From Mucilaginibacter sp. (GTDB taxonomy: Bacteria; Bacteroidota; Bacteroidia; Sphingobacteriales; Sphingobacteriaceae), in NCBI GenBank assembly GCA_025352225.1, contig JANXTT010000128.1, positions 1 through 34,217 on the forward strand: a stretch of DNA of 34,217 bases. Direction: 5' to 3'. The position numbers and the translations under genes are program-made. Position 1 is the stretch's first letter. Each line of letters begins with the position of its first letter. Below, in pieces: positions 15,425 through 24,953 of the stretch. The notes under the pieces were generated by a model. That model was not told the DNA's origin and searched no databases. It saw only the letters and a list, made by a program, of their open reading frames with translations.

Positions 15425-16927
15425 TTAATGGTCGGAGATTAATAAAGGTTTATCTATCAATATAAAATCCGCTTTAGGCGCGTTACAGGTTGGACATTCA
15501 TAATGAATAATATCGTCAAATGAAGTACCAGCCGCAATATCATTAAGATCATCGCCATAGGCTACATCATATATAGTAAGGCAATGTTTACATTGATAAA
15601 CCTGCTCGGCAATCATAATGTCTTTTTCAACCAGATCTGCATTAACACTTACCTCTGGTAATTTTTCGCCACTTTGCAGTTCGTAAAAATAATTGCATAA
15701 CTCTATTAAATGGTTGCTAATGTTTTGACGTGCTACATTACGTTTAGAAACAATAAACTCCTTGGAATTAGGATTGAACTCCCGTGTATAAAAGATCTCA
15801 AAAAGTGGTTCTTCTCCTGTTTTGGTTTTTTGTTTGTTGATAAAAATAGAACCAAATAAGCCCGACTTAGGCTGGGTTTTAATAGCAAAGCATAACCGAT
15901 AGGTGCGTGTATCCGCTTCTTCAAACTCTTTCACTAACTGGCGTTTCAGATCCAAACCTTCTGCGCAAAGGTCCTCAACTTGCCAATTTAGCTCGTTGGC
16001 AGCATGCCGTACATTAATAACGTACCTGTTTAGTATGTTCCCCCATAAATTCCTGTTAGATTGCTCTATCCCTTTAATTACGATAGATTTCCATGGCGTT
16101 GTATAGATCTGCCCTATTCTGGTTTGCAGGCAAAGGGTACACATATCTTTTAAAAACGCTACCGGAAACAATTCATCCCTACGGTAAATGCCGAGCCATA
16201 ACTTGTTATTCCCATAACGATTAAAGCCCTCGTAAAAAGGTAAGTGAAACTCTGGCAATTGTAACGGCTGGCTAAATGGCTGTAAAACAAAGCTGTTTTT
16301 AGCGTTAAGCCGTTCAAAAAACAAGTTACAGTCAATAGTTTGCTTATCGTAAAACAGGCCGCGGTTATTTAAGATCTCATCTTCAACCAGTTTGCTAATG
16401 GACGGTATATCATCTGAATAAATTAATGACGGCCAACAATACAGTATATTAGTTTTTGGGAAACGGACATATAGATACCAGTAGTTGCTGATATCTGATG
16501 ATATAAAATTAAGGTTCCCTGTAAAAAATGGGATAAAGGTTTGGGAGTTATCCGCAAGGTTGATTTTCAGTCGCGGTTCAAAATCAAACAGATCGAGGAT
16601 ATCTTTATAAACTCCCTCCTTTAACCAGTTGGCATTAAATATAATATCTTCCGTTACGTACGAACTAATGATGTTTGGATGATCCTCGGTATTGATCTCA
16701 TAATTAATATCGGATATTAACAGATCATTCTTCACATCCTCCAACTCTGATGCTTCCACTGCAAAAAGCAATTGCTGTCTATTGCCGAAGCGTACATGTT
16801 TAACGCCTGCGGCTTCGGCAATGTTTAAAATATCCAATAATTCTCCGGCAGGTACAATGCCGCCTGGCAAGTTTATCTTAATCATGTAATTGTACTCCGC
16901 AACATTCTTCGTTTCCATCGCACTCAT
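15425..16927 (-). CDS. Sulfite/nitrite-reductase-like protein with C-terminal rubredoxin domain
   Basis: The 500-residue chain begins with a NIR_SIR ferredoxin-like half domain (about residues 14-60, INLPGGIVPAGELLDILNIA, ...VRFGNRQQLLFAV). A second half domain lies near 238-290 (MCTLCLQTRIGQIYTTPWKS). The segment expected to carry the siroheme and [4Fe-4S] ligands (about 113-145, FEPRLKINLADNSQTFIPFF) has none of the C-x5-C / C-x3-C cysteines seen in the NirB of this window (Cys637, 643, 677, 681). The C-terminal domain is a complete rubredoxin with Cys446, Cys449, Cys478 and Cys481. It starts within the stop of the nitrate reductase fusion (TGATG). It therefore probably cannot reduce sulfite or nitrite and may carry electrons for, or scaffold, the nitrate reductase. 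That role is inferred. Confidence 0.78.
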   Translation of the reverse strand: MSAMETKNVAEYNYMIKINLPGGIVPAGELLDILNIAEAAGVKHVRFGNRQQLLFAVEASELEDVKNDLLISDINYEINTEDHPNIISSYVTEDIIFNANWLKEGVYKDILDLFDFEPRLKINLADNSQTFIPFFTGNLNFISSDISNYWYLYVRFPKTNILYCWPSLIYSDDIPSISKLVEDEILNNRGLFYDKQTIDCNLFFERLNAKNSFVLQPFSQPLQLPEFHLPFYEGFNRYGNNKLWLGIYRRDELFPVAFLKDMCTLCLQTRIGQIYTTPWKSIVIKGIEQSNRNLWGNILNRYVINVRHAANELNWQVEDLCAEGLDLKRQLVKEFEEADTRTYRLCFAIKTQPKSGLFGSIFINKQKTKTGEEPLFEIFYTREFNPNSKEFIVSKRNVARQNISNHLIELCNYFYELQSGEKLPEVSVNADLVEKDIMIAEQVYQCKHCLTIYDVAYGDDLNDIAAGTSFDDIIHYECPTCNAPKADFILIDKPLLISDH

Positions 16928-19900
16928 CAGCTAATTATTAATTCTGTTTTAACTGCCGCTTCCATGGCATCAAGTATACGCTTTACTTCGGGCCTGCACG
17001 ATCCGCAGCCCGTGCCGGCACCTGTTGATGCGCAAAGCTGTTTTAGATCTGTACACCCTTCGGCAATTTTATTCATAATATTACCATCGCCTACATTATT
17101 GCAACTGCAAACCAGCTTACCTATAACGGGCTCGGCTTTGTTGCCACTACGCAATAACTGGATACGTTTTTCGCTCAGTTCTATTTTATTAGATATAAGT
17201 TCTCTAAATTCCTGAAATTCGCTTTTATCACCGATCAAAATAGTGCCTACCAATCTATCCTGATGAATAATGCATTTTTTATAGTACCGTTTTGCCTTGT
17301 CAATAAAAACAATCTCCTCGTAGTTTTTATCATCAGGGCATTCGGGCAAACCTATGCTGCATAGGTCAAACCCATGGATCTTGATGATATTCATAAACAA
17401 GCTGCCCTGATAATAACTGGCTATGTCACCATTTAAATACCGGGCTACTATTTCCGCCTGCTCTTCGGCGGCGGCGGTTATTCCGTATAAGGTACTTTCA
17501 AATTCAGCAATTTCGCCAATAGCAAATACATCAGGGTCACTTGTTTGCAAACGCTCGTTTACAACTACTCCGCGTTTACAATCTAAACCACATTCTTTTG
17601 CCAGCTCAAGGTTGGGTGTGGTACCAATGGCCAGTATCATGGCATCACAGTTTATTTTCCGACCACTCTTTAATCCTATACCGGTTAGCTTGGTACGGCC
17701 ATAATAAAGCTGCACTTCATCATCATAAAATATATCACAACCCTGATCTATCATCTCCTCATGCAGCAGCTGGCTGCCAAGGGGGTCGAGTTGCCGGTTC
17801 AAAAACCGGGATGTACGTTGTATAACTGTAATTTTAATGCCAATTTCGCGCAATGAAGCAGCCATTTCCAGACCCAGTAAACCACCACCCACAATAACTA
17901 CATGGCCATTGGCTGGTACATGGTTCTTGAAATTATCGGCATCGGTACGATTACGCATGGTAAATATACCCGGTAACGATGGCACATTTCTAGGTACTGC
18001 AGCACGGCTGCCTGTGGCCATTATTAAAACATCGTAATGTGTTTTAACACCTCTGGAATCAATTACATATTTTATATCCCGGTTAACTTTTTCTACGCTT
18101 ACACCTCTTAGCAGTTTAATTTTATAACCGGGCTCTTCCTCGTCGGTCATTTTTACCAATTGTTCCCATTTTTGTTCGCCGCTTATATAGTCGGGCAGCA
18201 TAACACGGTTATAAAAAGGAAAATCTTCTTTGCTGAAAATGGTGATCTCATCATCTTTATTAATTTCACGGTAAGATTTTACAAAACCATATGAACCCGC
18301 CCCGGCACCAACAATTACAATACGTTGAAATGGTTTTTTAAATTTAGCAACACTTACGGCACAGTATTTAAAATCAGGCTCCTTTGATACGGGGTCAACT
18401 ATATTATTGGTGATGTTATTGGCGCGGTTCAAATCGTTGCCCAATATTTTACCCCAATGGATCGGCAAAAACACAACACCACGTTTAATAGCATCGGTTA
18501 TTTTAGCTTTAACCTGAACCTCACCTCTGCGCGACTTAATAACCGCGACATCATTTTCGGCTATGTTAAGCTTTTGGGCATCAGCCGGGTTGATCTCTAA
18601 ATAAGCCTGTTTAATATGCTGGTTAAGCTTATTAACCTTTCCGGTTTTACTCATGGTATGCCACTGATCGCGGATGCGGCCTGTAGTGAGTATCAATGGG
18701 TAGTTACTGTCAGGCTTTTCGCTGGTCAGTTCGTCCGCTACGGCATGTATCATCGCTTTTGCGGATGCTGTATAAAATACCTTATCCGTAAATAAACGCG
18801 CCGTACCTTTTGATGGTGGCTCAACATTTACAGGGGGGGCTGTTACAACCTTCTTTTTGGTGACCTTAACAGGCTTTACGTAAGGAACAATTTGCTTAGG
18901 ATAAGGCCATTGTACTGTTTTAACCTGCTTTAAAATATCATAGCTTAACCCGCTTATATCTATATTGGTATTTTCGGTAAGGCGGGCATGTTCGGCATAA
19001 ATATCTGCGGCACCTGCGAAATCAAAACCATGGAAGCCCATTTTTTGAGCAAAACGACAAATAATTTCGGCATCGGGCAACGCTTCACCAGGTGCTTCAA
19101 CAATTTTATTTAGATAACTGATACGGCGCTCCGAGTTGGTCATGGTACCCTCTTTTTCGGCCCATGTAGCCGCGGGTAATATTACATCGGCATATTTTAA
19201 AGTTTCAGGCTTATTGCTGATATCCTGTACAACCACAAATTTAGCCTTTTTTAATGCCTCTTCAACTACCCGAGCATTTGGCATACTGGTTAACGGATTT
19301 GTGCAAATGATCCAGATCGCTTTTAAACGGCCATCGTTAAGCGCGTCAAATATTTCGGTAGCAGTTAAACCTGCCTTATCCGAAATAACCGTTCCACCCC
19401 AAAACTCCTGCAATTCCTTTCTGTGTAAAGGGTTCTTAAAATCACGATGAGCAGGCATTAAATTAGCCATTCCACCAACTTCACGGCCACCCATTGCATT
19501 AGGCTGGCCAGTTAACGAAAAAGGCCCCGAACCGGGCTTACCAATATGCCCGGTTATCAGGTTTAAATTAATGAGGCTTAAATTTTTGTTTACACCTATG
19601 GCACTTTGGTTAAGACCCATCGTCCACATGGTTATAAAGCCTTTGGCTTCGCCGATATATTTGGCTGCGAGGCGAATATCATGTTCGCTAATACCACATA
19701 TTTGTGATGCCTCTTTTAATGAGCGTTTAAATACCTGGTTCTTATACGCTTCAAAGCCTTCGGCATTATTGGTTATAAAATCCAAGTCTATATCGCCATT
19801 TTCTATTAACACCCTACCAATGGCATGATTTAAAGTAATATCGGTTCCAGGATTGAGTTGCAAATGCAGATCGGCAATTGAACAAGTGTCTGTTACCCGT

Positions 19901-20526
19901 GGATCTACCACAATGATCTTTATACTTGGATTAGCAGCTTTATGTGCTTCCACGCGCCTCCATAAAATGGGGTGGCACCAGGCAGGGTTTGCACCTGTTA
20001 CATAAAAGCAATCAGCCAATTCAATATCATCATAACAAATTGGTACCGAATCTTCGCCCAAAGCCATTTTATAAGCCGCTACAGCGCTGCTCATGCATAA
20101 CCTAGAATTGGTATCAATGTTATTACTCCCTATAAAACCTTTAATTAGCTTATTAACAACATAATACTCTTCTGTAAGGCATTGCCCTGAGGCATAAAAC
20201 CCGACAGAGTCAGGTCCATATTTATCAATAAATGTTTTAAAAACTGCCGCGGTTCGTTGCAATGCCTGATCCCAGTTTACCCGTTGCAGCGGCATATTTT
20301 TATTGTAGCGCATTTGCGGATACAGCAGCCTATCGCTCTTATCGTTTACTGTATGATGTAAATTTAAGCCCTTGCTACAGAGCATACCTTTATTTACAGG
20401 GTGCTCTTTATCACCTTCTAGTGTTATTGTGCCATTCTTCTCCTTGTTGATCACAACGCCGCAACCAACCCCGCAATAACAACAGGTTGATGTATATGAA
20501 GATGAACGTTTCTTTTGGTTAGACAT
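16927..20526 (-). CDS. nasA: Assimilatory nitrate reductase fused to a NirB-like FAD/NAD(P)H diaphorase and [2Fe-2S] domain
   Basis: The 1199-residue protein is a fusion. Residues 1 to about 560 are a molybdopterin oxidoreductase with an N-terminal [4Fe-4S] site (Cys15, Cys18, Cys22, Cys50) and likely Mo ligand Cys144 in NSRLCMSSAVAAY. A lysine- and proline-rich linker (KPVKVTKKKVVTAPP) precedes the molybdopterin-dinucleotide-binding domain (LILTTGRIRDQWHTMSKTGK). From about residue 735 an FAD/NAD(P)H module resembling NirB begins (IVIVGAGAGSYGFV, then HVVIVGGGLLGLEMAASL). The end has a BFD-like [2Fe-2S] domain (LVCSCNNVG, TGCGSCRPEV). It reduces nitrate to nitrite in the cytoplasm with its electron donor site in the same chain. 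It is 31 bp behind narK and coupled by TGATG to the rubredoxin-bearing gene. Confidence 0.92.
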   Translation of the reverse strand: MSNQKKRSSSYTSTCCYCGVGCGVVINKEKNGTITLEGDKEHPVNKGMLCSKGLNLHHTVNDKSDRLLYPQMRYNKNMPLQRVNWDQALQRTAAVFKTFIDKYGPDSVGFYASGQCLTEEYYVVNKLIKGFIGSNNIDTNSRLCMSSAVAAYKMALGEDSVPICYDDIELADCFYVTGANPAWCHPILWRRVEAHKAANPSIKIIVVDPRVTDTCSIADLHLQLNPGTDITLNHAIGRVLIENGDIDLDFITNNAEGFEAYKNQVFKRSLKEASQICGISEHDIRLAAKYIGEAKGFITMWTMGLNQSAIGVNKNLSLINLNLITGHIGKPGSGPFSLTGQPNAMGGREVGGMANLMPAHRDFKNPLHRKELQEFWGGTVISDKAGLTATEIFDALNDGRLKAIWIICTNPLTSMPNARVVEEALKKAKFVVVQDISNKPETLKYADVILPAATWAEKEGTMTNSERRISYLNKIVEAPGEALPDAEIICRFAQKMGFHGFDFAGAADIYAEHARLTENTNIDISGLSYDILKQVKTVQWPYPKQIVPYVKPVKVTKKKVVTAPPVNVEPPSKGTARLFTDKVFYTASAKAMIHAVADELTSEKPDSNYPLILTTGRIRDQWHTMSKTGKVNKLNQHIKQAYLEINPADAQKLNIAENDVAVIKSRRGEVQVKAKITDAIKRGVVFLPIHWGKILGNDLNRANNITNNIVDPVSKEPDFKYCAVSVAKFKKPFQRIVIVGAGAGSYGFVKSYREINKDDEITIFSKEDFPFYNRVMLPDYISGEQKWEQLVKMTDEEEPGYKIKLLRGVSVEKVNRDIKYVIDSRGVKTHYDVLIMATGSRAAVPRNVPSLPGIFTMRNRTDADNFKNHVPANGHVVIVGGGLLGLEMAASLREIGIKITVIQRTSRFLNRQLDPLGSQLLHEEMIDQGCDIFYDDEVQLYYGRTKLTGIGLKSGRKINCDAMILAIGTTPNLELAKECGLDCKRGVVVNERLQTSDPDVFAIGEIAEFESTLYGITAAAEEQAEIVARYLNGDIASYYQGSLFMNIIKIHGFDLCSIGLPECPDDKNYEEIVFIDKAKRYYKKCIIHQDRLVGTILIGDKSEFQEFRELISNKIELSEKRIQLLRSGNKAEPVIGKLVCSCNNVGDGNIMNKIAEGCTDLKQLCASTGAGTGCGSCRPEVKRILDAMEAAVKTELIIS

Positions 20527-20557
20527 ACAATTATTACTTGTATTATATAATTACTTT

Positions 20558-21877
20558 TTATTCTGCCAGCACAGCTCCGGCAAACTCAGCCGGAACATCC
20601 CCTTTTTCTTCAGTATTTGTATAAACTTTAGTAAAACGTGTTATCAAAATAACAACAGATACAGCTATAACAGCATATCCGATATAAGTAAAAGCCTGTA
20701 CATAAGTTATGCTACTTGATTTAAAAAGGAAACCAAAAAGCATCCCCCCAAGGTTGCCACCTGCACCAACAATACCACTTATTAAACCTACATTTTTTGT
20801 GTTTACGAAAGGTACAATACCATATGTTGCCCCATTTGACATTTTAAGGAATAACGCGAAAGTAAGCATGGCCGTAATAGCCAGTACCAACGACCCCGCT
20901 TGCGCAAAAAGGATAATGCCAATTCCCTCTAATAGTAGTACACCGGCTAATAGCAAACCTTTTCCACGCATGCCGTATTTACCGCCTACTTTGTCAGACA
21001 CGATACCACCCAATGCACGGGCGAAAATATTCATAAAACCAAATATACCGGCCCAAAAACCGGCTGAACTCTGTGTTAAATGAAATGAATCTACAAAATG
21101 CAATGAGGCCACATTATCAAAGGTTAACTCCATACCAAAGCAACAGGCATAGGCCAATGTAAGGGCCCAAACGCGCCAATCAGCAAGTACCGACCAATCC
21201 GTTTTTTTAGCATCCTCTTTTGAGTGGCCTATTTCGTCAAAGTTGCCTGCCGGGGTATCTTTTGTATATTTATTGTATATAAAGGCCATAATAAGCATCA
21301 TCACCCCCGGCACTATCATAGCATATCTCCATGCCTCGCCTTTAGTGTAACCAAAACCTACAATAGCGGCAAATATTAAAGGCATAACCATGTTAGTAAC
21401 TCCACCGCCAAGGTTACCCCAGCCACCGGTAACAGCATTGGCTGTACCTTTAATTTTAGCACCAAACATTTGCGATGTATGGTATTGTGTAATTACGAAG
21501 GATGCACCAATAATACCAATGCTCAACCTAAATAATAAGAATGTAATGTAGCTATGCGCCAATCCTACACACATAACAGGTATAGAGCCAATTATTAATA
21601 GCCTTACCGCTGTTTTACGGGGCCCCCAAATATCGCATAGCTTACCTATAATTAACCTTGCAATAATTGTTGCCGCTACTGAGGCTATTATAATATTACC
21701 AACCTGGGCCTTAGTTAAACCTAATTCTACACGTATAGTTGGCATTAGGGGTGCTAAACCAAACCAACCAAAAAAACAGACAAAAAACATTAACCATGTA
21801 ATATGGAACGTTTTCATCTGGATGCCACTGAAGCTAAAAATATTTAACTTATCTAATGGTTTTGCTGTTGTATTCAT
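20558..21877 (-). CDS. narK: NarK/NRT2-family nitrate/nitrite transporter (MFS)
   Basis: This 439-residue protein has twelve predicted membrane helices and the two nitrate-porter signatures, GGWGNLGGGVTN in the first half and GAGGNLGGMLFG in the second. The MFS motif is GKLCDIWGPRKTAV between helices 2 and 3. It transports nitrate or nitrite across the inner membrane, as a proton symporter or a nitrate/nitrite exchanger. Together with the ABC system it gives two independent uptake routes in one operon. It lies between the ABC genes and the nitrate reductase, with short spacers of 49 and 31 bp. Confidence 0.94.
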   Translation of the reverse strand: MNTTAKPLDKLNIFSFSGIQMKTFHITWLMFFVCFFGWFGLAPLMPTIRVELGLTKAQVGNIIIASVAATIIARLIIGKLCDIWGPRKTAVRLLIIGSIPVMCVGLAHSYITFLLFRLSIGIIGASFVITQYHTSQMFGAKIKGTANAVTGGWGNLGGGVTNMVMPLIFAAIVGFGYTKGEAWRYAMIVPGVMMLIMAFIYNKYTKDTPAGNFDEIGHSKEDAKKTDWSVLADWRVWALTLAYACCFGMELTFDNVASLHFVDSFHLTQSSAGFWAGIFGFMNIFARALGGIVSDKVGGKYGMRGKGLLLAGVLLLEGIGIILFAQAGSLVLAITAMLTFALFLKMSNGATYGIVPFVNTKNVGLISGIVGAGGNLGGMLFGFLFKSSSITYVQAFTYIGYAVIAVSVVILITRFTKVYTNTEEKGDVPAEFAGAVLAE

Positions 21878-21926
21878 TTTGTTAAATTTATATTGTTCTG
21901 TGATTGTGAATGTTTAATTTTTATAA

Positions 21927-22808
21927 TTAATGCTCGTCGTCAATTGAAAACTTAGCAATTAAAAGGTTCAGTAACCTATCGTGAATGTCCATATACATAG
22001 GGTCGTGAACGATCTCTTTTTTATTACGAGGCCTTTTTAGGGGTACATCAACTATCTCTCTAATGGTTGCTGCGGGGCCATTATTCATTACCACTACCCT
22101 GTCTGACAGAAAGATAGCTTCCTCAATATCATGTGTTACCATTACAATAGTTTTTTCACGGTGATCTAAATTCCATAATTTTAAAAGCTCAACATGCATC
22201 GCGCTTTTGGTTAATGCATCCAATGCGCCAAAAGGCTCATCAAGCAATAATATTTTGGGGTTTATAGAAAAGGCACGGGCAATGGCCACGCGCTGTTTCA
22301 TACCGCCCGATAATTGCCCCGGCAACTTGTCTTTATGCTCCCAAAGGTTTACCATTTTTAAATTGGTTTCAACCAGTGCGATTTTCTCCTCGGTCGACAG
22401 ATCCTTTAATGCGGAATCTACTGCTACATATATGTTTTTATAAACGGTTAACCAGGGCAGCAGGGAATAATTTTGAAATACTATGCCTCTATCCGGGCCC
22501 GGTGCACTTACTTTCTTGCCATTGGCAAACACTTCGCCTGCTGTGGGCTGTACCATTCCACTGATGGTGCCCATTAAGGTTGATTTTCCGCAACCTGAGT
22601 GGCCAATAAGTGAAATGATCTCTCCTTTTTTTACAGTAAGGCTAATATCTTTAACAGCTGTGTAAGCTCCTGTTGGTGTTTTAAAACTTACCGTAACATT
22701 ATTTACCTCTATACTTAAAGGAGCAGCAAAAGCTTGTTCTATAATTTTATCTGCAACCATATTGTTGTTTTCTACCGATGTGGATCCTATTGTTGATATG
22801 TTACTCAT
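21927..22808 (-). CDS. nrtD: Nitrate ABC transporter ATP-binding protein
   Basis: This 293-residue ABC ATPase has Walker A GHSGCGKST, signature LSGGMKQRVAIARA, Walker B ILLLDEPFGALD and the H-loop MVTHDIEEA. The closest family is the nitrate/sulfonate/taurine group (NrtC/NrtD, SsuB, TauB), shown by SLLPWLTVYKNI and the GPDRGIVFQ block. It lacks the solute-binding extension that NrtC carries, so NrtD is the better label. It drives the NrtB permease and lies 21 bp behind it. An extra N-terminal stretch of about 30 residues before the ABC core is low in motif content. Confidence 0.9.
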   Translation of the reverse strand: MSNISTIGSTSVENNNMVADKIIEQAFAAPLSIEVNNVTVSFKTPTGAYTAVKDISLTVKKGEIISLIGHSGCGKSTLMGTISGMVQPTAGEVFANGKKVSAPGPDRGIVFQNYSLLPWLTVYKNIYVAVDSALKDLSTEEKIALVETNLKMVNLWEHKDKLPGQLSGGMKQRVAIARAFSINPKILLLDEPFGALDALTKSAMHVELLKLWNLDHREKTIVMVTHDIEEAIFLSDRVVVMNNGPAATIREIVDVPLKRPRNKKEIVHDPMYMDIHDRLLNLLIAKFSIDDEH

Positions 22809-22829
22809 ATAAGTCGTTTTAATTTATAG

Positions 22830-23609
22830 TTATATGGCGTACGAGAATTTTTTCTGTAATGCGGTGAAGCACTTGTCGAGCAACGACCCTACTACACCTA
22901 TAATAATAATAGCGACTAAAATTTTAGCTATGCTACCACCGTTAAAGCCTTCATCCCAAATAAAATAACCTAAGCCTTGCCCCCCTGATAACATTTCGCC
23001 GGCTACAATAACCATCCATGCAATACCAACAGATAGCCTTAAACCTGTAATAATGTGTGGCAAACTAAAAGGAAGTAATATTTTGGTGAAATATTTCCAG
23101 GTAGAAAACCCAAAGGCCTTACTCACATTTTTATGATCCTGAGGGATATGTGAGGCTCCAAAAGCCGAATTAATTAAGGTTGGCCATAATGAGCAAATAA
23201 ATATCATAAAGATGCTTGCCTTTGGCGAATCATGAAAAATTGCTAACCCTAACGGAAACCAAGCTAATGGCGAAACAGGGCGTAAAATTTGCATAATAGG
23301 GTTTACCATATTCATGGTAATCTTGTTGCTACCCATTATTAAGCCCAATGGTATGGCAAATAAACTACCCAAACCAAACCCTATAGCTACCCTGCCCAAT
23401 GAGCTTAATAACTTTGTACCAATACCTTTATAATCAGGGTCGTTTTGAAACGGCTTGTGCATCACCTCTTTAAATACTGTAAATGTGGCCGAAGGCGATG
23501 GTATCTCGTTTTTGGTGACCGCGGATATCAATGCCCAGATACCTCCAAGAATTATCATTCCTGCCACAAAGTATACTACCGACATTATTGCTTTTTTTGA
23601 ATTCTTCAT
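22830..23609 (-). CDS. nrtB: Nitrate ABC transporter permease
   Basis: This 259-residue protein has about six membrane helices and the family EAA-like loop, here KAFGFSTWKYFTKILLPFSLPHIITGLRLSVGIAW. It has the typical motif LRPVSPLAWFPLGLAIF of NrtB/SsuC/TauC permeases. It forms the inner membrane channel with the NrtA binding protein and the NrtD ATPase. The spacer to nrtA is 89 bp and includes a stem-loop, unlike the shorter spacers elsewhere in the operon, so its translation may be tuned below that of nrtA. Confidence 0.9.
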   Translation of the reverse strand: MKNSKKAIMSVVYFVAGMIILGGIWALISAVTKNEIPSPSATFTVFKEVMHKPFQNDPDYKGIGTKLLSSLGRVAIGFGLGSLFAIPLGLIMGSNKITMNMVNPIMQILRPVSPLAWFPLGLAIFHDSPKASIFMIFICSLWPTLINSAFGASHIPQDHKNVSKAFGFSTWKYFTKILLPFSLPHIITGLRLSVGIAWMVIVAGEMLSGGQGLGYFIWDEGFNGGSIAKILVAIIIIGVVGSLLDKCFTALQKKFSYAI

Positions 23610-23631
23610 ATCGTTTTCCTTTTACTTTGAA

Positions 23632-23668
23632 AAGGTTTGCCAGGCCCCAAAGAGCCCGACAAAACCTT
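23632..23668 (-). other. Intercistronic stem-loop between nrtA and nrtB
   Basis: On the minus strand the arms AAGGTTTTG (23668-23660) and CAAACCTT (23639-23632) pair over eight base pairs with one bulged T. They lie between the nrtA stop and the nrtB start. Such hairpins can protect the upstream message or attenuate read-through, which would raise binding protein over permease levels. The effect here is inferred. Confidence 0.4.
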
Positions 23669-23698
23669 AACTTCACTCACAATCAATAGAGTATTTTA

Positions 23699-24916
23699 TT
23701 ATCGTTTTGCTCCGGCTAAATATGCGGCCGGGTTGTTTGGATCAAATGTTATAGTTTCCAAATTAGTTTTAAACGGTTTCATATCTTCCTGAATCGTTAC
23801 ACCCATGCTTTTGGCTACCTCATCATACAATTCAGTCATGATTAGTTTTTTAGCTACTTCCTTATAATTAGGAGCACTATTAAGCATGCCAAAACGCATG
23901 TACTGTGCCATAAACCATATGCCGTAAGCTACTTTGGGCGTATTAACTACACCGTTGTTATAAAACAACATGTAATCGTCTTTGTATTTTTGCACACCTA
24001 AGTCGCAACCCAGATCTGTTGAACCCATTAATCGGGCCTCAATAACTTGTACCGGAGCGTTAACATAATTAGGTCGGCTTAAAAATACCGCGGCTTTTTT
24101 GCGGTTGCCCATTACATCGAGCCATTTGCAGGCTTCAATAATAGCTTTCATTACATTTTTTAGATCTTCTTTATCACCATCGGCAAATGTTTTATTAACT
24201 ACTAAAGCCTTTTCAGGATGATTTTTCCAGATATCCTGACTAGCAATATGGGTAAAGCCAATGCCTTGCGTTGCCGCAACACCATTCCAGGGTTCGCCCA
24301 CGCAAAAGCCTTCCATATTATCAACTTTCATGTTGGCAACCATTTGCGGCGGAGGGATGGTGATGATGCCTACCGACTTTGCATTAACGCCACAGGCAGC
24401 TAGCCAGTTACGTAACCAGATATCATGCGTGCCACCCGGAAAAGTCATGGCGAAGGTTACTTCTTTCCTAGCTTTTAACGATTTAACAGCTGATGCCACT
24501 TTTTTAATTTCCTTAAAACCAACTAACCCGCAAAAATCTTTTGATAAAGTGATCCCCTGGCCGTTATTACTTAAGGTCATAGCAATTTTCATTTCTGAAC
24601 CCGATTTGCCGCCAATGCCAGTATAAACTGAAAAAGGCATTGAAAATAGGCAATGGGCACCGTCCAACTCACCGTTCAGAATTTTATCACGAACTACGGC
24701 CCACGAAGCTTCCTTGCTTAACTGAACATCAACGCCGTATTTAGCGAAGAAACCCATTTCTTTGGCGATAACTAAGGGCGCACAGTCGGTTAAAGGGATA
24801 AAACCTAATTTAATTACACGTTTTGGCGGTTTTGCATGAGCTATTGAACTTATCAATACAGCTAATAAACTCATTACCAGAATAAATTTTGATCGGATAT
24901 TTATATTTTTTTTCAT
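23699..24916 (-). CDS. nrtA: Nitrate ABC transporter periplasmic binding protein
   Basis: This 405-residue protein begins with a Sec signal peptide (KFILVMSLLAVLISSIAHA, cleavage near AHA-K). It is not a lipoprotein because no lipobox cysteine is present, so it should be free in the periplasm. The rest matches NrtA/CmpA binding proteins: LGFIPLTDCAPLVIAKEMGFF, ASWAVVRDKILNGELDGAH, FPGGTHDIWLRNWLAACG and GFCVGEPWNGVAA. It delivers nitrate to NrtB. It is the second gene of the operon, 37 bp behind the porin gene. Confidence 0.92.
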   Translation of the reverse strand: MKKNINIRSKFILVMSLLAVLISSIAHAKPPKRVIKLGFIPLTDCAPLVIAKEMGFFAKYGVDVQLSKEASWAVVRDKILNGELDGAHCLFSMPFSVYTGIGGKSGSEMKIAMTLSNNGQGITLSKDFCGLVGFKEIKKVASAVKSLKARKEVTFAMTFPGGTHDIWLRNWLAACGVNAKSVGIITIPPPQMVANMKVDNMEGFCVGEPWNGVAATQGIGFTHIASQDIWKNHPEKALVVNKTFADGDKEDLKNVMKAIIEACKWLDVMGNRKKAAVFLSRPNYVNAPVQVIEARLMGSTDLGCDLGVQKYKDDYMLFYNNGVVNTPKVAYGIWFMAQYMRFGMLNSAPNYKEVAKKLIMTELYDEVAKSMGVTIQEDMKPFKTNLETITFDPNNPAAYLAGAKR

Positions 24917-24953
24917 GATTGCTATCTATATGAGTGAAAAAATGGCCTTTTTA

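Noticed and set aside
19136..19450. Plus-strand frames inside nasA and other large genes
   Set aside because: They run opposite to genes with clear domain content, have odd composition and no motif. They are antisense shadows.
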